From positions 3,183,442-3,247,441 of the forward strand of contig LNAC01000001.1 in NCBI GenBank assembly GCA_002007465.1: a DNA stretch of 64,000 nt, in the 5' to 3' direction. This DNA is from Ailurus styani (taxonomy: Eukaryota; Chordata; Mammalia; Carnivora; Ailuridae). The notes beneath the pieces are model-generated. The model did no database searches. It was not told the DNA's origin and was given only the letters and a program-made list of their open reading frames with translations. Positions 1-11,059 of the stretch are shown here, piece by piece (positions within the stretch are counted from its first letter, which is position 1; every line of letters begins with the position of its first letter). A program made the translations under genes and the position numbers.

Positions 1-968
1 GCCGCACTCGCGTGCTCACACATTTTCTGCTGTCCCGAAGTAAGAAGTCATTTCCTCTAAATGGCCACTTGGGCTTTAAACGGGACGGGTTTCAGGTCAT
101 CTCGGCCCCTTCCGACGTTACCGGGGCATCTGACCAGGAGGAAGGGTCCGGGATAGAGATGCCTTCGAAAGAGGCCTCTGTGTGGCCATTCTTCTGGGGG
201 GGGGTGACTTTGTCCTATTTCTTCAAGCCTCTGCCCTGCGCGCCAGCCACCCTCCTGTCAGATGAACTGCTTCATGACGACGAGGACTCTCCCTCCTCAC
301 GGCCTCGCGCCCCGGCCTGTGAGGAGTGAGCCTCACCCTCACCGGGTGTCTCCCCGTGCGCTCTTAGCCCCCGCGACGTGACGGGCAGCGGTTGCGGCAG
401 GGAAGACGTCTGACGTGACAGCCGTGTGGCACATGGCAAGCCCTTGGCCCACTGGTTAATTAATGGTACCAGAGAATAGAGAATGAAATCGTCTAGAATT
501 AGCTCTCTTGCCACTAATGGGGCCCCCTCATCCCAGGCTTGGGGGAACCACCCTGTGGAGACAAGTAAAGCCACAGGGCAGGAGGCGGAGGGAAAGCCCC
601 GCAGAATCCCCACGCGACGGGGCTCCTGCAGGTGAGCGGTCGCTGCCCCGGGCCCGTGTCCTGCCCGGAGGCCTCCTGGCATCCTCAGAAGCAACAGAAA
701 AGCATTAGCATCCCTGAACGGGTTGACTTCTGCGTCCCTTGCATGGCTTTTATTCATTTACTTGCCTTTCTCTGATGTTTCTGCTCCCATCCCAATTTAC
801 GTAGTGACAAGGGGTGGGATTTGATAGGTAAAGTTTTCTCTGTGAATATTCCTGAGTTGACAGAGAAACTTTCTTCCTATTCTCTCCAGAATTTAGCTAA
901 TGGGCAACTGAGGAACCCACAAGAGAAGACCTCATCTTTTCTGGAAGAGGGCGATGCTCTTTAATTGA
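1..968. other. Unannotated unique sequence, GC-rich at left
   Basis: I recognise no gene or repeat here. The first 700 bases are fairly GC-rich with scattered CpG, which keeps several short frames open on both strands. None of these frames shows a domain, a repeat-free conserved look or a convincing exon structure. The stretch from 760 onward becomes AT-richer and leads into the L1 3' end. Confidence 0.5.
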
Positions 969-1051
969 AAGGTGTTATACGCAAATAATGAATCATGAAA
1001 CGCTACATCAAATACTAACGATGTACTGTATGGTGACTAACATAGCATAAT
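969..1051 (+). mobile_element. L1 3' terminus (5'-truncated LINE-1)
   Basis: The text running from GTTATACGCAAATAATGAATC to GGTGACTAACATAGCATAATAA matches the 3' terminal sequence I associate with carnivoran L1 copies. It is followed at once by an A-rich and GAAA-rich tail. Only about 85 bases remain, so this is a severely 5'-truncated insertion with no coding sequence. The assignment is from memory of the family pattern. Confidence 0.55.
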
Positions 1052-1200
1052 AAAAAAGGAAGAAAAGAAAGAAAGAAAGAAAAAGAAAGAAAGAGAAAGA
1101 GAGAGAGAAAAAAGAAAGATTAAAAAAAGAGAGAAAAAGTAAGAGAGAAAGAGAAAGAAAGAAAGAGAAAGAAAGAAAGAAAAAGGAAGGAAGAAGAAAA
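1052..1200 (+). repeat. (GAAA)n-type polypurine tract
   Basis: About 150 bases are almost purely A and G, mixing GAAA, GA and GGAA units with only two T interruptions. It directly follows the L1 3' end, so it probably grew out of that element's poly(A) tail. It carries no gene. Confidence 0.9.
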
Positions 1201-2079
1201 CTAGCAAATGGATCTTTCCAGATGGGGGTAGAATATGCTATTTAACGGGAAAGAGACGTCTCATGCCTTTGCATGAGGAGATACAAGAAATAGAGATGAA
1301 AATAATGAAGAAGGTTGGAAGACATTTCCTGAACCTCCTCGTAGCTCGCCCCTCAGAATCTTTCTGGACCAAAAATCAAAACGGAGAATGCTAAGAGTCA
1401 GCAGGCAGGAGCCTAATTTTTGTGAGGGGGGTAGACGTTCAACTGTGGAAAAGAGACAATGATTTATTGGACCCTTTTGCCCACCCACCACCAAACGGAC
1501 AGGAGAGAGGAAATCAAAGACTGGACTGCTCTCCAAATGGGACAACTAAAACTAGACTTCAGATTTTTAGCATTCCCAAGGCACCAGAACCCTCTGAGAC
1601 CACAGAATTTCTATTTGTTTCTTCAATCATCGGAAGCACTGTTTATTTTCCATGGTCCCCTCCCTGCCCTCCAGAAATGAGCTTAGGGACCAAGTTGTGT
1701 CTTACTTTTGTTAACTCCCATGACACTAGCTAAGTGCTTTTGACCAAGTGGAGTGCCCTGACTTTTGCTTTGGCTAATTCAAAGGTCTGCATTAAGATAG
1801 AGTGGTTAAAAAAAAAAATTGAAAGAGCCAACTGGCAAAGCCAGTATCAGAATTTCACATAATTCCTAAATTGTCAATTCCATTCCTTAAGACAAGACGC
1901 GGTGTGAGTCACCCCGATACTTACCTGTATTAGCTGACTGAGTGACCGTGCCCTTATTGGTGGGTTGCTGAGCTGTGGGCCACGGAGGAAGCAGGGTTGG
2001 TAACCACTGGGGTGCAGAAGGAGGGCGATGAGCGAGGTGAGCCTTAAACAGAGAGAAACATTTAACCGGACAAAGAGCA
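1201..2079. other. Unannotated unique sequence
   Basis: No repeat family or coding region is recognisable. Overlapping short open frames on both strands between about 1260 and 1735 share the same DNA, as expected by chance, and none resembles a known protein. Confidence 0.45.
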
Positions 2080-2225
2080 GGAGTGAGAGACATTCCAGTG
2101 TGAGAGGTTGAGAACACAGACTTTGGAGCCGGTGGGACCAAGGTTCAAGTTCCAGTTTTATGGTTTCCTAGCTGTGCACCCTAATGGCCTTCCAAGGTTT
2201 TCTTCTGAGAAATGAGACCCGAAGG
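2080..2225 (+). repeat. MIR SINE fragment
   Basis: A degraded mammalian-wide interspersed repeat. The run GAACACAGACTTTGGAGCC, a wording like 'ggttcaagttcc', and the later GAGAAATGAGACCCG keep the order of the MIR core and 3' half in the plus orientation. Boundaries are approximate. Confidence 0.55.
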
Positions 2226-3890
2226 AAATCCTGGTTCAAGAGGGCATAGTGAGGGTTGCCTGACATGGTGGAGCATGTTACTCAGCTTTACGTGTAGCTG
2301 CTACCCCACAGGGGGATCACCTATCATGGCCGCTTCCCACTGGGCTCGCAGAGAGAAGTTTTTTGCCCATTGCTGGGTACATCCTGACCACAGCAAGGAA
2401 ACTGGCTCAGGCATAAAATAATGTTGGAAGCTGCGACCAAAACCTCGAGAGTGGATTCTCTCTCCTCTTAATTCTTCAACACCAATTATTTGATTGTTTT
2501 GTAAAATTGAGAAATACATTTTAGGAAGACCTAAAGTCATGACAATGTTAGTGCATGCCACCTCCTCTCCCACCCAGTTTTTAAAACTTGTATTATTTCT
2601 TTAGTGTTCATGTTTGTGTATTTATACATACTTTTACCTATTACTTGATTTATCACCTTCAGAAATGACATCTTTGTTCCCCCAATGTAAAAGATGAGAA
2701 AAACAGTGAACTTACACCAGCTCTGAGTGACTCTTCCCCATCACCACCTAGCTGTGGAAACTGTGTATACCAGGAGAGCTGTGATGTTTGTGCTGTGTCC
2801 CTTATCTTGGTCCTCACAGCCACCACTAGAGTCTGCACTCCAGATCCCTGTGTTGATGCTCCTTGCCAATCCCCCCAAGTGACTCTCTCCATCCACTTTC
2901 GGATGGGCTGCAGTGCCCTCCAGTTTTCTATTAGAAATGCATATGGACACCACATCTCTTGAGTTCTTGCCCGCTTCTTTCCTGTAATACTTGCTTTACC
3001 ATTTGTCAAGTACAAGATTCTTGGGGTAACATTCTTCCCCTGAGGATTTTGTGAGTGGATGGTTCTTGGAGTGGACCTGTCTTCTCCTGGGTCCCCAAAG
3101 GCTGCTGGTCCTCTGGGAGGGTCAATGTCTTCACTAGACATGGCTCAGTATTGACCATTCCACATCATTGTTCTTGGTCCACATTGCACTCTTTCAATCA
3201 GTAGGTTCAAGTTGTATTTTATTTATGAAAAGTTTCCTAAATTATGTCTACAAGGTTTTTTTTTTTTTCCTTCTTCTTTTTCTTTGTTGTTCCAGTTTCC
3301 CAGCTTTCTGCTCCACGGATACCACTGAGGTATTCTGTATCTTATCTGTGTATCATTTACGCAGCCGTTCTTCACGCACCAACGTTGACTTCCATCTTAT
3401 TTGCTCAGTTTCCCGGGCCGGCTGTCCACGTGTGCTTCTAGCTGTCGGCCATAGATCTTCCTGTTGGACTCTCATCAACGTGCTCTTCATTTCTGCGATG
3501 ATTTTCGCTTTTCTCCCACTTCTTTTCTTCTTATTTCTTCTGCTGTTGCTGCTCCCCATATTTTCTGAACTCCTGTAGCTCTGCTCTGAGATTTTGTATT
3601 AAAGAAGTAATTATTTCATTAAGTTGTAAAAAATTCATGGGGCTTCTTTGGCAACAATTTCCATCTGCTCTGTGGAAACCTCTTTCTAGTGAGTGTTCTT
3701 TATTTACCACTTATTTTCCTGTCCATTTCCTCCCTTTCCAGTAGTATTTTAAATATATTCTGTGCTGATTCATTTTTTAAAATTATTACTCATCCTGAAA
3801 TGAGATGAATTATTCATGAACCAGGCTTTAGAAGTTTAATGTTGGCAAGGGCCAGGCCATGTTCTTGATTATCAGGGAAGTTCTTAAGAC
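2226..3890. other. Unresolved sequence, possibly degraded LINE
   Basis: No gene is evident. From about 3250 the plus strand is T/C-rich with long pyrimidine runs, which keeps leucine- and phenylalanine-rich frames open by composition. The texture from 3240 to 3830 resembles an antisense, highly decayed LINE, but I cannot match it to a specific L1 or HAL1 segment. Confidence 0.3.
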
Positions 3891-4113
3891 AACATATTGT
3901 TGGGGCACCTGGGTGGTTCACATGGTGAAGCGTCTGCCTTCAGCTCAGGTCATGATCTCAGGCTCCTGGGTTTGAGTGCCGTGTCAGACTTCCCTGCTCG
4001 GTGGGGAGTCAACTTCTCCCTCTGCCTGCTGCTCCCCCCTACTGTGCACTTTTTCTCACTCTCTTTCTCAAGTAAATAAATATTAAAGAAAACAACAACA
4101 ACAACATGTTGTT
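3891..4113 (+). mobile_element. CAN-SINE (tRNA-Lys-derived), older copy
   Basis: The body runs from GGGGCACCTGGGTGG at 3902 to the (CAA)n-modified tail ending at 4102, with GGTCATGATCTCAGGCTCCTGGG inside. It is flanked by an 11-bp target site duplication, AACATATTGTT at 3891-3901 and AACATGTTGTT at 4103-4113, with one mismatch. Divergence from the consensus and the unusual (CAA)n tail suggest an older insertion than the mustelid-type copies elsewhere in the window. Confidence 0.9.
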
Positions 4114-4795
4114 TCGGCATTTGCCTGTCACCAACCAGAGAGGTCAGCTGTAAGACCAGCTTTAGGTCTCTCCCCATCCCCTCTCCAGTGACTCTCTGCA
4201 AATAGGGCATGAAGCTGTGTTTCCTCCTTTGGCCACATTTCCCTTGCTTCTCCACGGTGCCGAAGACAGTCTGGGGAAGGGGAGTTCTCTACCCTAGCAT
4301 ACTCGGTGTTTTGGTTTCCAAACCAAGCATCATAGGTTTTGCCCCTTTTTGGTATGTTGCCTACTATAAAGAATTGGGAACTGGAATTTTTACCTGAGCT
4401 TTGCAGCCGCAGCCCAAGCTGTCCCCTCCACTGCTCTTGGGCACCCCTACACTGCCTCCCGCTGTGGCAGGGGGTCCTTCCCAGGTGGCCATGTGTGGTT
4501 ACAGCTGAGTTCTGGTTTTCATAAAAATAGAGTTTGCGTTGCTTTAGTTCTCATTCTTGTCATCTCAGGGGTCATTTCTCAGTGACTCAGCAAGCTGTTT
4601 ATCTTGCTCCTGATATTTCAGACCTGGTGACAAACAGGGCAGTTTAACTCAGGTTCCCAGGCAATGGGTGAGGAATTAAAAAGCTAGCTTAGGTTACTTG
4701 GCAAATGCCTAATAAATTTATAAAATTTTCAAACTTTATGATTTTTCTTAATTTAATATAATATTTGGGTGGCTTAGGAAGACACTGATGAAAGT
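4114..4795. other. Unannotated unique sequence
   Basis: Nothing recognisable. The right half (about 4500-4790) is AT-rich and free of obvious repeats. No exon-like open frame is present. Confidence 0.4.
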
Positions 4796-4985
4796 ATGCT
4801 CCATTTCATGAAATGAATTCATTCATTCATTTACTCCTTCAACAAACACTTGAACATGTGCTCAACCAGGTAGTACTTGAGGTGCTGGTGATAAATGGAG
4901 CAAAAGAGACAAAACCCTACCATCGTGAGCTGACTTTTAGTCAGGGAGACAGATAAAATCAAATAAACAAATAGGTAGTAATGAA
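4796..4985 (-). repeat. L2/MIR-type ancient repeat, antisense
   Basis: The order ATTCATTCATTCATTTACTCC, then ACAAACACTTG, then 'aggtgctggtgataaatggagcaaaagagacaaaaccctaccat' as a pattern, then GGGAGACAGATAAAATC is the familiar reverse complement of an ancient mammalian LINE2/MIR 3' region. The copy is diverged and its subfamily is not resolved. Confidence 0.55.
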
Positions 4986-5134
4986 TGCTGAAGTGTAAAA
5001 GAACATTTATTTTAGATTTTCTGCCTAGAAGGGTTGCTCTGAGATGAAGGTGGAGGAGAGGTGTGTCAAATTCAAGGGGCAAGCTAGGAGAAAGTGTCTG
5101 GAGCAAAGGGAATAGAACATAGTAGGACCAGGGG

Positions 5135-5539
5135 TGTTGGTTAATTTTCTGTGTCAACCCAGCTAGGTCACAATACTCAGATACTTGGTCAAACACCAGT
5201 GTAGACATCACTGGGAAGGCATGCTTTAGATGAGAATAACATTTAAGTCAGTAGAGGTTGAGTAAAGCAGATTACTCTTCACCATGTGGGTGGGCCTCAT
5301 CTAATCAGGTGAAGGCCCTTAGAGAAAAAGCCTCCTTCCTCTAGGAAGAAGGAATTCTGTCTTTGGATTTGAGCTGAAACATTAGTTATTTCCTGAGACT
5401 TTGGCCTGTCAGCCTACCCTATTTATTTTGAACGTGCCAACCTCTATAATCATGTGAGCAGAGTCCCTAAAATTAATCTCTCTCTCTATGTGTACATGCC
5501 CCATCGGTTCTGTTTCTCTGGAGAACCCTGACTAATACA
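5135..5539. mobile_element. Solo LTR, ERVL/MaLR-like (MLT2-like)
   Basis: A near full-length long terminal repeat of about 405 bases. It begins TGTTGGTTAATTTTCTGTGT, contains GGGTGGGCCTCATCTAATCAG and a CCTAAAATTAATCTCTCTC block, and ends GGAGAACCCTGACTAATACA. The TG...CA ends and size fit a solo LTR, and no internal retroviral sequence adjoins it. I remember this consensus as an ERVL-class LTR (MLT2-like), but the exact name is uncertain. A second copy of the same family lies at 49048-49466. Confidence 0.75.
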
Positions 5540-5641
5540 GAGGTTCGAGGATCGTCAAAGACGTTGATGTGGGAGGAGGGCACCAAATGGGGGAGGGGGG
5601 TGTTGAGATCACCCAGGACCCAATCATCAAATGAAGGGGCA
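5540..5641. other. Short unique spacer
   Basis: About 100 bases between the LTR and the next SINE. It contains GAGATCACCCAGGACCC (5605-5621), which resembles the text just right of the SINE (GAGATCACCCAGGATCC), hinting at a short local duplication or gene-conversion tract. Confidence 0.4.
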
Positions 5642-5868
5642 AAAAGGTGAGATCAGGGTGCCTGGGTGGCTCAGTGGGTTAAAACCTCTGCCTTCGGCTC
5701 AGGTCATGATCTCAGCGTCCTGGGATCGAGGCCCGCATCGGGCTCTCTGCTCAGCAGGGAGCCTGCTTCCTCCTCTCCCTGTCTCTCTGCCTGCTTGTGA
5801 TCTCTCTCTCTCTCTCTCTGTGTCAAATAAATAAATAAAATCTTTAAAAAAAAAAAAAGGTGAGATCA
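5642..5868 (+). mobile_element. CAN-SINE with 14-bp target duplication
   Basis: A young-looking tRNA-Lys SINE in plus orientation with head GGGTGCCTGGGTGGCTCAG, body GGTCATGATCTCAGCGTCC, a (TC)n run, then AAATAAATAAATAAAATC and poly(A). The perfect target duplication AAAAGGTGAGATCA lies at 5642-5655 and 5855-5868. The intact duplication and low divergence point to a recent insertion on the carnivoran timescale. Confidence 0.95.
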
Positions 5869-7689
5869 CCCAGGATCCTTTTCAGGCCAAGGTCAGAATC
5901 CAGGGAATTCTTTTGTGCTAGACTGTTTGCAGTCTAGCAGACAGGACATGGAGGAGGTAGTCCATCCTCTGCTGCCTTGGGGTTGGCCATGTGACTGGAT
6001 TTGGCCAAAGAGCCAGCAGTGTGGTGTGTGTTGGTATGGGGCTTGTCTTGGCTTGCTGCCACTGGGCACCCGAAGACCAGCTGGTGCAGAAGCCCTGGCT
6101 AGCCTGCTGGAAACCAAGTGACCCATGGGGCAGAGGAGAGCCATGCCAACTCAGGCCCCTGTCGCTGGACCGCCAAGCCCGACAATTTGCTTGCAGCATA
6201 AGCTGAGCCCCAGCTGAATGCGGAGGTCCACTAACTTGTTCCTGACTGCAAGGGAACCACAGGATCTTAGTAATAAACAACGCTGGGCAAGTACTATGTT
6301 TGGGGCAGCTTATTACATCGGCAAGGCTGATTCACAGAAAAGAGGGGAAGCAAAGAGGCAATCCAGGTGACAGATGGTGGCATGGACCACGGCGGCAGCA
6401 GAGGGAGGTTGAGAAGGGACTTGATTCTGCATGCGTTTTGAATGGAGGGCCAACGGGATTTGCTGATGAGTGGGAGAAGAAGAGACGAGTCCAGAAGACA
6501 TCAAAGATCTCGGCCTAGGGAGCTCTGTGGCTTGCTGTCAGATGAAATGAAATTTTCATGGCCAAAGAAGTTGCAGAAACTCTGGCTTATCCAGAGCTGA
6601 ACGGCTTCTTTCACTGAGGGGGTTCTCCTGGCATCTAATATGATGATGCGCGTTGTCTGTCTGCAGGAAGGAGGAGAAAGCACAGGCGTCCTCTAATGTT
6701 ATTCATCCCAGGAAGCCCAGGGAGCACCTCTGGGACCAGCTGCCAGACATTAGAGGTGGTGGGTGGTGTCTTCTCTCCTTTACTGGAGCTGGTCATGGGT
6801 CAGGGATACACAGTATCTCGGTTGATCTTTCTGACAGGTGCCCACGTAGAAGTGTGTTCTCGGAGGTGAGATACTGTGTTCAGGCCCCGTGGCTGGTGAG
6901 AGGTTGGGCCCTCCTTTCGAGCTCGCCTGACGCCTCAGCTTTGGTCTTCCATCCGCTACGTTGCACCTCATTGAGAAGAACCGGGCGTCATGGTGTTTCT
7001 CTGGATGTGGTCGATGGGGATGTTTGGTACATCAGAGATGGGAGCTTGTGGAAGGCAGTGAGAAAAGCAAATTCTTGCTAAGGCTGGGAAGACTGTCAGG
7101 AACACGTGGGAGGGACAAGCGGGCTTTCCCACTGCAGGGACAGGAGCAACTGGGGAGGGGCAGTTGGGGCAAGAGCTTCTCCCAGGGATCTAGGTCAGGG
7201 CAGGGCACAGGAAGGTCTCCCATCCCATCTCCTCACGCTACCTGCTGCTGCTCCCACTTCCATGCTCAACCCCCTAAGCCTCCCCATTGTCCCAACGACC
7301 GTATCCAAATTCGTTATGATGGTGTCCAGGTCCCTGGCTTCCTTCTCCAGCTCATCTGGGGCTCTCATTTTGTCTCTTTCCTCCCCCTGCAGGGACACCC
7401 CAGTCCCCGTGGACCTCCTGCAACCCTAAGACTCTGCCTCCCCTTTCCTATCATCATTATTTTGCATATGCCATTCCTCCTGTTGGGAATCTCCTTCTGA
7501 CCTGCCTAGGGAAACTGAGTTCAAGTCCAAATTAAAAGTTTCCATCTCTAAAGGTTTTCTAGGCTATTGAGATCAAATTTAATTACTCCCTTATCTGGGC
7601 TTTCAACAGTAACTTCTTTATACTCAGATGTGTTGCTTTCTGGCATTGACTTACTGCCCAATAGGCTGAAAACACTGTGTCATGGGGGA
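5869..7689. other. Unannotated sequence; possible LTR remnant at left
   Basis: No gene is supported. The part from about 5940 to 6290 has an old MaLR-like wording (GGCCATGTGACTGGATTTGGC, later a truncated AATAAAC end) but I cannot name the family. Between 6650 and 7500 several GC-rich frames up to 179 codons overlap on both strands. None shows a domain, so I treat them as composition artefacts. Confidence 0.35.
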
Positions 7690-7862
7690 TGGTGTGCAAG
7701 CTTTAGAACTGGGCTGACCTGAGCTCCTGTTCAGGTGCAATTGCATGCGGGCCATGTCACTTGGAGACGATTTCAGGTCGCTGAGCCTCAGCTTCCTCAT
7801 TTATCACAGAGAGTGACTAACACCTACAGAATAGCACCACACCTGTCCTCTGCAGGTACGTG
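7690..7862 (+). repeat. MIR SINE
   Basis: The elements GCTTTAGAACTGGGCTGACC, then CACTTGGAGACGATTTCAGG, then GAGCCTCAGCTTCCTCATTT occur in the order of the MIR consensus in plus orientation. The 3' end fades into CACCTACAGAATAGC. It is moderately diverged, as expected for this ancient family. Confidence 0.7.
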
Positions 7863-7879
7863 GTAAGCTCAGTAAGGCA

Positions 7880-7985
7880 AGGGATGAATTAGTCATTCCT
7901 GGAGCCCCAGAATCTAGTACAGTGGCTGGCATCTGATGGTCTCTGGCCAAATACTTGGTGGGTGAATGAATGGATCTGTAAGATT
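7880..7985 (+). repeat. L2 LINE 3'-end fragment
   Basis: The wording GAGCCCCAGAATCTAGTACA, GTGGCTGGCATCTGATGG and GGTGGGTGAATGAATGGAT follows the L2 3' terminus ('...cagcacctagcacagtgcctggcac...gaatgaatga'). Non-coding remnant. Confidence 0.55.
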
Positions 7986-8274
7986 ACTCTAAGCAGTGAA
8001 ACAGGTAACCGACGCAAGGTGCTTGATACATGGCGGGTTTCCACTCTGTGGTTGCTATTATTACTCAGTTGACACAGCTGACACTCCATGTAGTGAGTGC
8101 CTCAAACCAATGAATATAATTTTATAATCATTGCAGCTAGAAACAAGCCTTGGGCAGAAAACAAAACAGATGAGCTCCCTTCTCTTTTGGAGCCTATGGT
8201 TATCCATGTCCATATTGTATTATCGCAAGCCCAGTGGCCATTTCACATGTCTGTTGTACTGTGGAGTACAGATA
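7986..8274. other. Unannotated unique sequence
   Basis: No repeat or coding feature recognised in about 290 bases. Confidence 0.4.
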
Positions 8275-8325
8275 GACTAATAGCTAATATTTATTGAGCA
8301 CTTACTATGTGGTAGGCCACATTAT
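8275..8325 (-). repeat. MIR/L2 end fragment, antisense
   Basis: The phrase AATATTTATTGAGCACTTACT followed by ATGTGGTAGGCCAC is the reverse complement of the MIR/L2 3' end. Only about 50 bases precede the SINE insertion. Confidence 0.6.
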
Positions 8326-8540
8326 TTTATTTTATTTTATTTTATTTTTTATTTTTTTTAAAGATTTTATTTATTTATTTCACAGAGGGAGAGAGATCAC
8401 AAGGAGGCAGAGAGGCAGGCAAAGAGAGAGAGGGGGAAGCGCTGAGCAGGGAGCCCGATGCGGGCCTCAATCCCAGGACCCTGAGATCATGACCTGAGCC
8501 GAAAGCAGAGGCTTTAACCCACTGAGCCACCCAGGCGCCC
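8326..8540 (-). mobile_element. CAN-SINE, antisense, in a TTTTA-rich site
   Basis: A mustelid-type SINE on the minus strand. It reads TTTAAAGATTTTATTTATTT, a GA-rich tract, ATCACAAGGAGGCAGAGAGG, then CTGAGCCACCCAGGCGCCC at 8522-8540. The left side is a (TTTTA)n run and the right side continues TTATTTTTAATTTATTTTAT, so the target duplication cannot be delimited exactly. The SINE proper starts near 8352. Confidence 0.9.
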
Positions 8541-8590
8541 TTATTTTTAATTTATTTTATTTTATGCTTCTAACAACCCTATGAGGATTT

Positions 8591-8832
8591 GCTATTACTA
8601 TTCCTTTTCTAAAAAATAGATTGCATTTATGTACTTAGAGAAAGAGAGAAACCTTGTGAGTAGAAGGAGGGTCGGAGGGAGAGAGAGGGAGAGAATCTCA
8701 AGCAGACTCTGTGCTGAGCATGGAGCCTGACACAGGGCTCGAACTCACAACCCTGAGGTCACGACCTGAGGCAAAACCAAGACTCTGACGCTTAACAGAC
8801 TGAGTCATCCAGGAGGCCCTGCTATTATTATT
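8591..8832 (-). mobile_element. Older CAN-SINE, antisense, with target duplication
   Basis: A diverged SINE copy spanning 8603-8820 on the minus strand, with landmarks GAGCATGGAGCCTGACACAGG and GAGTCATCCAGGAGGCCCT. Flanking repeats GCTATTACTATT (8591-8602) and GCTATTATTATT (8821-8832) form a target duplication with one mismatch. It lies 50 bases from a younger SINE of the same orientation, so this spot took two independent insertions of different age. Confidence 0.85.
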
Positions 8833-9074
8833 CATGATAAATGCACAGGAGAGCAAAGCCCTTCTAATTGTCTCAGGCCGTTGGCTGAGAAGGGTGGTCT
8901 ACAGGGCACACCCAGGGGCTGTGCTGGCCGGATGTGAACAGGGTACGTCCATCCCTCTGTAGCAGTTGGAACTATGGCACGTTGGACAGCTACTGGGATG
9001 AGTCTCCAAATACATCTGTTCTGGGGGTGTTTGCAAAGAAGCCCATAGGAATAAAGGATGCTACATTTGGGTGG
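8833..9074. other. Unannotated unique sequence
   Basis: No gene or repeat recognised. Confidence 0.4.
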
Positions 9075-9180
9075 CAGGTGGGTAAAATGGAAAGGACCCA
9101 GGCTTCGGAGTCTGACATGCCTGGCCTTCTTCATTATTTGCATTAAGACCTAGAGCAAGTCGATTCTGCTAGATTCGATG
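9075..9180 (+). repeat. MIR SINE fragment
   Basis: CCCAGGCTTCGGAGTCTGACATG followed by GACCTAGAGCAAGTCGATTC retains the 5' core of MIR ('tggctttggagtcagac...ctggg caagt') in plus orientation. The 3' part is lost or too diverged to see. Confidence 0.5.
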
Positions 9181-11059
9181 GTCTTACTTCAGTAATGGAG
9201 TCAGTATTACGTACCTAACTGGGTGGCACTAGTGGCAAAATGTGTTTTGAATGTGATCATGATGACAGTTTCTGGTCTAGGTAGGAAGTTAACAAAATCT
9301 GGTTCTGTGCTTTCTCAGGGGTCACCCCCCACTGGAGCCTCCTGGGCCCTGGGAGGTAGTTTGGGCAGGATGTAGCCCCGGGTGCCCAGCTGGACTCCTC
9401 TCCTCCCTTGATGGAGCTCGCTTTCACTTTCTGAGGGCTTTGCTACATGCTAGAAGTAGAGGGGAAAGTACTATCTGCTTTGCTTTTGGGCGCATTTGCT
9501 CCATCCAGCCTTGTGGGGGACATTACCGGACACGTGGCCTGATTCTGCCTTGTGGGCTCTCCTCCAGTCTCCCCGTCCCAACTTTTGTTCCCATTGAGTG
9601 GACCCAGCCCTATCTGGCCAGGGGACCTGCCTCTCTTCAGGGAAGATTTGCATGACGTTCTCCTTGTTGAGACAATGTTTGCTGCTGCTTTTAGTTTCTC
9701 TAGGAAAATGGATCTCAGAAGTTGTTTGCGAATATGTAGCAACCAAAGTACTGGTTAAATGCGAATGGTTAAATCCTACATCCCTAAATTCTCCATCAGT
9801 AGGTGCGGAGTGAGGGTACCTGGACTTTAAATGAGCAGAGGGTCTGAGCACCACCCTTTGAAAAATACCTGCTCTAGATGTAAGTGACTAACTTGTCCCC
9901 ATTTGGCTGGGACTTTTCCAACTTAGCCCCCTTTGGTCCTGGGCAAATCAAGACAATGGTCATCCTAGACATATGTGAATTCGGTCTCTTTGTGCCTCTC
10001 AGGGACCACCTATCTTGGTTTGCAGGTAGGGCCCTGAGTTTCAGTCCCTGCCTGCCTGATTTTCCTGAAATCACCTGTCCTCAAATGACCAGATGCCATG
10101 TTCATCCCACTCTTGGGAACACACACCGATGGGTGGCTGGACCCCACTTCTCCTCACTTCCCGGGGTAGAGCTGTAACAGCTCTGTCTCCTCTCGTCCCC
10201 TTCTGCCAGCCGGCTGCTCGTGCTTCCATCACCGGCAGGTGTGTCCAGCCCCCTGGCACTTGCCCCACAATGGGCGTGCTGATGTCCACCTGCTGGTCCC
10301 TCCGGACTCCCCTGCCCTCAGCCACATGGGAAAGCATGACAGCATGACCTTTCCCGCGGAGAACAGGAGATGAGCTGCCACGGGAGCCCTGGTTTTCCAA
10401 TTTGAGCTATTGCTGAGCCTGTAATATCTCTTCACTCATTTGAGGAGTCACTGCTCTGCCAGGATCTAATTCATTACTCATTAAAGCAGTTTGAAATAAG
10501 GCACAGTGTGTACTAAAAGGTGCTATATAAAACCAAATTAAATATATTTTAGTACAAGTTCACTCAGCTAGGTGCTCCCAAGAAAACCTGATAATTAGGA
10601 CTCTAACTTGGTGTGATGGTGTAATCTAGCCCAGAAAAGATGCTTATTATAGCCATGCCATTCATACAGGCATTTATGAAAATGCTTCAATTACACAGAA
10701 ATATTTTAGGAGTGTATAAGTGGGCTTGAGAAACCAGTTTGAAGTGAAGGCTGGCATTCGGCATCTCAACCTCTGCCTCAGCATACGTAGGCAGAGTTTC
10801 TTTTTTTCTTTCATATTCTTTCTTCTTCTCTCATTCTCTCTTTCATAAAGTCAGTTTTGCACAATTTCAAGCCCATACATTGGCGTTGCTGCTTTTGGGT
10901 TCCCCTGAATTAAAAGCAAAGAGCTTCCCCGTCCAGAGTCCTTGTATCCATGTGCAAGGGTGCGGTAACAGCACACCAAGGATGGGGAAGCTTAACAGAT
11001 GTCCATTTCTCCCAGCGCGGGTGGCTGGAGGTCCCAGATCGGGCTGCCAGCATGGGCGG
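9181..11059. other. Unannotated sequence with one pyrimidine tract
   Basis: Nothing coding is supported. A T/C-rich tract lies at about 10797-10850. The interval 10400-10760 is AT-rich, repeat-free and could be weakly conserved non-coding DNA. Open frames between 9440 and 10440 overlap one another on both strands and look like chance. Confidence 0.35.

Noticed and set aside
1..700. CpG-island promoter at the window start
   Set aside because: CpG is scattered instead of dense, and the left context is missing, so I could not support a promoter call.
5656..5854. tRNA-like sequence in SINE heads
   Set aside because: CAN-SINE heads derive from tRNA-Lys and keep promoter-like boxes, but they are diverged and part of a retroposon, not functional tRNA genes.
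6961..7500. Plus-strand frame of 179 codons
   Set aside because: Other frames are open over the same DNA, the translation is low-information (Gly, Pro, Ser-rich) and matches nothing recognised.
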